A stretch of 64,000 nucleotides of DNA, taken from the NCBI GenBank assembly GCA_002162955.1, contig MABD01000037.1:286031-350030 (forward strand), in the 5' to 3' direction. This DNA is from Gammaproteobacteria bacterium 45_16_T64. Its GTDB lineage: Bacteria; Pseudomonadota; Gammaproteobacteria; Pseudomonadales; Ketobacteraceae. Below are positions 61,053 through 64,000 of the stretch, piece after piece. The translations under genes and the position numbers were made by a program. Within the stretch, counting starts at the first letter, position 1; every line of letters begins with the position of its first letter. The notes beneath the pieces were generated by a model, which saw only the letters and a list, made by a program, of their open reading frames with translations, was not told the origin of the DNA and made no database searches.

Positions 61053-61493
61053 TCAGTGATTAAATTCGTCGCGAACTTCCATTAAGATTCTCCCCAACAT
61101 ATTACGCCCTTTTCCATCACCACCATCCCCCCAATAACTGTCGTTATCAGTGCGCTCGATTAGAATAGAATCACCAGTAGAAAGAAGTAATTTCCGAAGG
61201 TCAACATGCTGTTTGAACTTAGCTGATACGGCTTCCCTCATTACGTTATTTTTCATCGACTCCCAATTATTTCGTAACTTCCGCTTTCTGCTTCTTCCTT
61301 TTCTGGCGGCTTCCAGTGGCGTTTTTGCCTTTCGGATTTCATTCTGATCTATCATGGCTTCGAATTTCATCGCCTGAAAAAAGTGCTCCGAGGTAGGCCA
61401 AGTTTTTTTCCTCAGCTTAATAGGATAATTCGCAAAATTAGAAAAATCGCCATATTCATCAGAGACGCTATAGAATTTAATTGATTTCAACAC
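61053..61493 (-). CDS. NADAR-family protein (YbiA-like)
   Basis: A 146-aa NADAR (NAD- and ADP-ribose-associated; DUF1768) protein. E. coli YbiA is an N-glycosidase of riboflavin intermediates, and other NADARs reverse guanosine ADP-ribosylation as antitoxins of DarT1. The family signatures are intact: DFSNFANYPIKL near 17, TSEHFFQAMKFEA near 34 and YWGDGGDGKGRNMLGRILMEVR near 119-140. A GTG at 61493 with GGGAAG upstream is the start; TTG follows. It overlaps nothing and lies 32 bp after the 96-aa gene. Confidence 0.9.
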   Translation of the reverse strand: MLKSIKFYSVSDEYGDFSNFANYPIKLRKKTWPTSEHFFQAMKFEAMIDQNEIRKAKTPLEAARKGRSRKRKLRNNWESMKNNVMREAVSAKFKQHVDLRKLLLSTGDSILIERTDNDSYWGDGGDGKGRNMLGRILMEVRDEFNH

Positions 61494-61525
61494 AATTAGC
61501 TTCCCGAGTTATTAGGTACAAGAAG

Positions 61526-61816
61526 TTATTCTCGCGTTTTTCCGTTGTTTTTTAGCCACTCATCAACGTAGGGCGAACATATACCCCAAGCGGACTCAAT
61601 TTCTTTAGAGGCAATATCTAAACTAGATGCGCACTCTTGCAGATGGTTCGCTAGATTTCGTCTGCCTCTCCCTAAATCCGCTTCACTATCCTCTTTGATT
61701 TTTTCAGATAGAAGAGCTAACAACTCTGAAAGCGAATCGTAATATAGATCACCAATTCTTTCCGCTAGCTCTAGCTTTGACCCATTAAAACCCTTAATTT
61801 GATTAGTATGCTTCAT
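61526..61816 (-). CDS. Small helical protein, first gene of the NADAR cluster
   Basis: A 96-aa all-helical acidic protein I do not recognise: IKGFNGSKLELAERIGDLYYDSLSELLALLSEKIKEDSEADLGRGRRNLANHLQECASSLDIASKEIESAWGICSPYVDEWLKN. The even helical periodicity suggests a bundle or dimer, perhaps an accessory or regulatory subunit. A good AGGTGA ribosome site precedes the ATG. It opens the transcript 96 aa protein - NADAR - macro-like, behind a promoter with a perfect 8-bp dyad. Confidence 0.75.
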   Translation of the reverse strand: MKHTNQIKGFNGSKLELAERIGDLYYDSLSELLALLSEKIKEDSEADLGRGRRNLANHLQECASSLDIASKEIESAWGICSPYVDEWLKNNGKTRE

Positions 61817-61875
61817 TCTGAAATCACCTCATATACGGATAGGCATCTGCGAAAGGAGTGATATTTCAGCTCCAA

Positions 61876-61933
61876 CACTTAGATAGTGGCTGTAAACAAC
61901 CTATGATAGTGTCTGTTTGACACTATATCAACA
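61876..61933 (-). promoter_or_regulatory. Promoter motif of the NADAR cluster, copy B
   Basis: It contains CACTTA, GTGGCTGTA, ACAACC and ATGATAGTGTCT, then a perfect dyad ATAGTGTC-TGTTT-GACACTAT (61906-61926). The words occur in the same order upstream of the DUF4291 gene (48355-48407). A shared regulator is likely. Confidence 0.6.
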
Positions 61934-61994
61934 AATAAGTCCATTTCAGTGAAAACCAATTCAATAACCACTCGTAATGCGAAACCAAGAAGAG

Positions 61995-62618
61995 CTACCC
62001 TCCCTTCCTCCCAACAATAAACACACCCTTATTCTTCCCCGGTTCCCACTCTTGCTCAATCTCGAACCCGGCGGCAGTCACGCTAGCCTTCATATCCTTC
62101 GCGGTGAAAACCTTAACAATAGGGAGCAGGCCAAAGAAGCGCCCGACTGGGGCGATATATTTTAAGAAACCTAATCCATCAGCTAAACACGCAGTGCTAC
62201 TGACAAAGACACCACCCGGCTTGAGAAGCTGAAAAGATTTTTTCATCGCACTTTCTTTATCTTCTAGCAAATGGAGAACACTGAGTCCCAGCACAACATC
62301 AAAGGATTCATCTGGAGCTTCAAACTCATCAATGGTGGCATGTTGAAAGGTGATGTTATCTAACTTGAGGTCTTCTGCCTTTGATTGGGCTATATCCAAC
62401 ATCTTCGACGACATATCAATGGCTTGTAGATGGCTCACATGGGCGGCATGTACGACGGCAGTCGAACCGGTACCACAACCAAATTCTAAAACATTCATAT
62501 CAGGCCGAAGATACTCTTGGGTTATCTTGAGCTTCTTCTGGTAGATCGCTTCATCAGGTACTGGTTGATTAGAATAACGTGTCGCGAGTCTATCCCAGAA
62601 TTTTGCCGTCTTATCCAT
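61995..62618 (-). CDS. Class I SAM-dependent methyltransferase
   Basis: A 207-aa methyltransferase with the Rossmann motifs: VLEFGCGTGSTAVVHA (motif I), IDMSSKMLDIAQSKAED, DEFEAPDESFDVVLGLSVLHLLED and LLKPGGVFVSSTACL. It is of the UbiE/Methyltransf_11 type; no further substrate information is visible. The ATG at 62618 is set by GGAG six bases upstream. It precedes the NADAR promoter region on the same strand but has its own unit. Confidence 0.9.
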   Translation of the reverse strand: MDKTAKFWDRLATRYSNQPVPDEAIYQKKLKITQEYLRPDMNVLEFGCGTGSTAVVHAAHVSHLQAIDMSSKMLDIAQSKAEDLKLDNITFQHATIDEFEAPDESFDVVLGLSVLHLLEDKESAMKKSFQLLKPGGVFVSSTACLADGLGFLKYIAPVGRFFGLLPIVKVFTAKDMKASVTAAGFEIEQEWEPGKNKGVFIVGRKGG

Positions 62619-62643
62619 GACATCTCCATGCATCTTATGTTGT

Positions 62644-63024
62644 TTAAAGTGAATTTATCGATTTACGAATATTCTTAACACTTTGTAGGTATTCCTTGGT
62701 CGACACAAGATACCTTAGCCCTCTCAATATCCGTTTTCTTGAGGCGTCAGGGTCTTTAGAGTAACGCTTGAATTCAACACTCTGCTCTTCTAGGTTGGCC
62801 TTAAATTTCTGCATCATCGGTTTATCGAATTCTCGATATTCGATGCAACTATCATTTCCCCATGCGCTTTTCTTGAATACCTTAAGTTCGACATAGCAAG
62901 TAATGGCGACTTTACGAATATCTTCCGCTTGCCTTTCTAGGGTTTTCAGCTCGCTAACGACACCGCCAGCCATACTCTCAAAAGAAATAATCAATAACGA
63001 AACCAGCAATACTCTTTTTAACAT
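62644..63024 (-). CDS. Small secreted protein
   Basis: A 126-aa protein with signal peptide (MLKRVLLVSLLIISFESMAGG), then a helical, mostly charged region: VSELKTLERQAEDIRKVAITCYVELKVFKKSAWGNDSCIEYREFDKPMMQKFKANLEEQSVEF. Two Cys might form a disulfide. I do not recognise the family. GGAG sits five bases before the ATG at 63024. It lies between the flavodoxin and the methyltransferase genes on the same strand. Confidence 0.75.
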   Translation of the reverse strand: MLKRVLLVSLLIISFESMAGGVVSELKTLERQAEDIRKVAITCYVELKVFKKSAWGNDSCIEYREFDKPMMQKFKANLEEQSVEFKRYSKDPDASRKRILRGLRYLVSTKEYLQSVKNIRKSINSL

Positions 63025-63036
63025 AATCACTCCAAT

Positions 63037-63597
63037 TTACTGCAACCGCAGCGCTAATTCAGTCACTCGCTGCCCCAAATATTGGGCCGACGCTAAATCT
63101 GTTTCATTTGCCACACCATCAGTAGACTGAGCCACAACACCAAGCTGACAACCTAATCGATTCACACCTTTGTCGTTGAACCCTATTGCCGAATCCAGCC
63201 CGACCCAGAACATACCATGCTGATTGCTGAGTGTGACTAAATACTGAAGTGTGCTGGTCTGATCGCCGTTGGCCGCACTGCCACAGGTAAAACCTGCAGC
63301 AACTTTCCCGGCCCAATGCTGATCACACCATAATTCACTGGTGGCATCGGCAAAGGCTTTAAATTGCGCAGCGACACCCCCCATATAGGTTGGAGAGCCA
63401 AAGACAATGGCATCACATGCTTGCAATGCCATAAGAACTTCAGGGTTGATATAACGCCCTTCGACAATATCGACACCGTTAATTTGGTGCTCTACGATAT
63501 CAACATTGTCTCGCGTTAATGCCCCTTTGATGACAGATTTAGCCAACTGAGCGGTTACATCTGTCTTACTAAAATAAATCACACCGATCTTTACCAA
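63037..63597 (-). CDS. WrbA-like NAD(P)H:quinone oxidoreductase/flavodoxin
   Basis: A 186-aa flavodoxin-fold FMN protein of the WrbA type. FMN-binding loops: VGVIY-like start VKIGVIYFSKTDVTAQLAKSVIKGA (phosphate loop), DAIVFGSPTYMGGVAAQFKAFADATSELW (ring-stacking) and AAGFTCGSAANGDQTSTLQYLVTLSNQHGMFWVG. It likely reduces quinones. AGGAG lies seven bases before TTG 63597, but only one base before GTG 63603, so TTG is taken as the start. Confidence 0.9.
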   Translation of the reverse strand: MVKIGVIYFSKTDVTAQLAKSVIKGALTRDNVDIVEHQINGVDIVEGRYINPEVLMALQACDAIVFGSPTYMGGVAAQFKAFADATSELWCDQHWAGKVAAGFTCGSAANGDQTSTLQYLVTLSNQHGMFWVGLDSAIGFNDKGVNRLGCQLGVVAQSTDGVANETDLASAQYLGQRVTELALRLQ

Positions 63598-63626
63598 TGC
63601 CACTCTCCTTAGTGTTGTATAAAAGC

Positions 63627-63971
63627 TTATCCCCGGTTCTTAAACCATTTACCAGACTTAGCCGCATAATCATTAATTCGCCACTTATCTCCGACCTTCT
63701 TCGCTCGAACCATGAAGATACCGCCTTCTAGTTGTATCTGAACAGAGTCTTTATTGTTTCCATGCAATTTATAGCTGGCGAATGTTGTGCTTCCGACTTT
63801 GACACGATCAAAAAGATTATTCTTTAGCACTCTGCTGGCTGTACTTTTTTCAAGGGTAATGGCGCTAATTTTAGCCACGTCGCGCTTATCCACAGCAGAG
63901 GCAAATGATAACGCCAACTCACTGAATAGCTTTCTTTCTGCTTTACGCTGTTTCTTTCTGTCCGCTGCCAT
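63627..63971 (-). CDS. Uncharacterised protein, possibly N-terminally incomplete
   Basis: A frame of 114 codons from ATG 63971, very basic at the N-terminus (RKKQRKAERKLF). It ends in a beta-rich half: VKVGSTTFASYKLHGNNKDSVQIQLEGGIFMVRAKKVGDKWRINDYAAKSGKWF, which resembles small NTF2-like/lipoprotein tails (GDKWRIND). The frame remains open from 63971 to the window edge (KKADGLRSK), so the real start may lie further right. Function unknown. Confidence 0.55.
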   Translation of the reverse strand: MAADRKKQRKAERKLFSELALSFASAVDKRDVAKISAITLEKSTASRVLKNNLFDRVKVGSTTFASYKLHGNNKDSVQIQLEGGIFMVRAKKVGDKWRINDYAAKSGKWFKNRG

Positions 63972-64000
63972 CTTGCTGCGCAGGCCATCGGCTTTTTTTA

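Noticed and set aside
62350-62544. Plus-strand frame of 64 codons
   Set aside because: Antisense to the methyltransferase motif I region.

Overview
The window reads as chromosomal DNA of a marine-type gammaproteobacterium that degrades steroids. I base this on proteobacterial-style aa3 cytochrome oxidase genes, an ElaA acetyltransferase, a pseudomonad-like Fur-controlled fagA-fumC pair, a wax ester synthase, and a complete-looking gene set for breaking the four steroid rings. Identifications rest on reading the translated sequences against remembered family sequences. No alignment or database search was run.

Layout. 1-2420: coxB-ctaD (ctaD runs off the left edge). 2687-9368: a mixed stretch with a membrane protein, SGNH hydrolase, DUF962 protein, VOC protein, TonB-dependent receptor, an NTF2-like/ABM pair and an AraC regulator. 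9379-18679: ABC exporter, elaA, an RND-type exporter, two TetR regulators, a wax ester synthase/DGAT and a periplasmic solute-binding protein. 18938-44058: the steroid island, in two arms divergent from about 34700-34935. The leftward arm (ipdA, ipdB, DUF35 protein, Ltp-type thiolase, ipdC, echA20, four acyl-CoA dehydrogenases, fadA6, SDRs including ipdF, MaoC hydratase, second thiolase) fits degradation of the C/D-ring remnant (HIP) plus a side-chain aldolase. The rightward arm (fadD3, hsaC, hsaB, hsaA, an SDR, hsaD, hsaE, hsaG, hsaF) fits A/B-ring opening and conversion of the C6 fragment to central metabolites, with FadD3 handing HIP to the other arm. A LuxR-type regulator follows. The earliest steps (3-ketosteroid dehydrogenase, 9alpha-hydroxylase) are not in the window.

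45524-54883: ferritin-like metal hydrolase, membrane fatty-acid hydroxylase, 2OG-Fe(II) oxygenase, DUF4291 protein, a zinc-type uptake operon (DUF2946-like protein, His-rich porin, ZnuA-like and ZnuB-like proteins, no ATPase), LysR, fumC and a fagA-like gene behind a strong Fur box. 55035-61816: an AT-richer accessory stretch. It holds three orphan genes with cassette-like spacers, a LysR/Old Yellow Enzyme pair, and a cluster of a NADAR (YbiA-like) protein, a macro domain protein, a divergent macro-like protein and two small unknowns. I judge that cluster the best candidate for an undescribed system, probably in ADP-ribose/NAD chemistry. 61995-64000: methyltransferase, small secreted protein, flavodoxin/WrbA-like protein and an uncharacterised protein open to the right edge.

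Non-coding signals: three related palindromic elements (about 84-106 bp) between steroid genes; a 20-bp motif repeated upstream of the RND exporter, the wax ester synthase and ipdA; short tandem repeats that span or abut stop codons of four genes; and a dyad motif shared by the promoters of the DUF4291 and NADAR operons. I saw no tRNA, rRNA, CRISPR array or insertion sequence.
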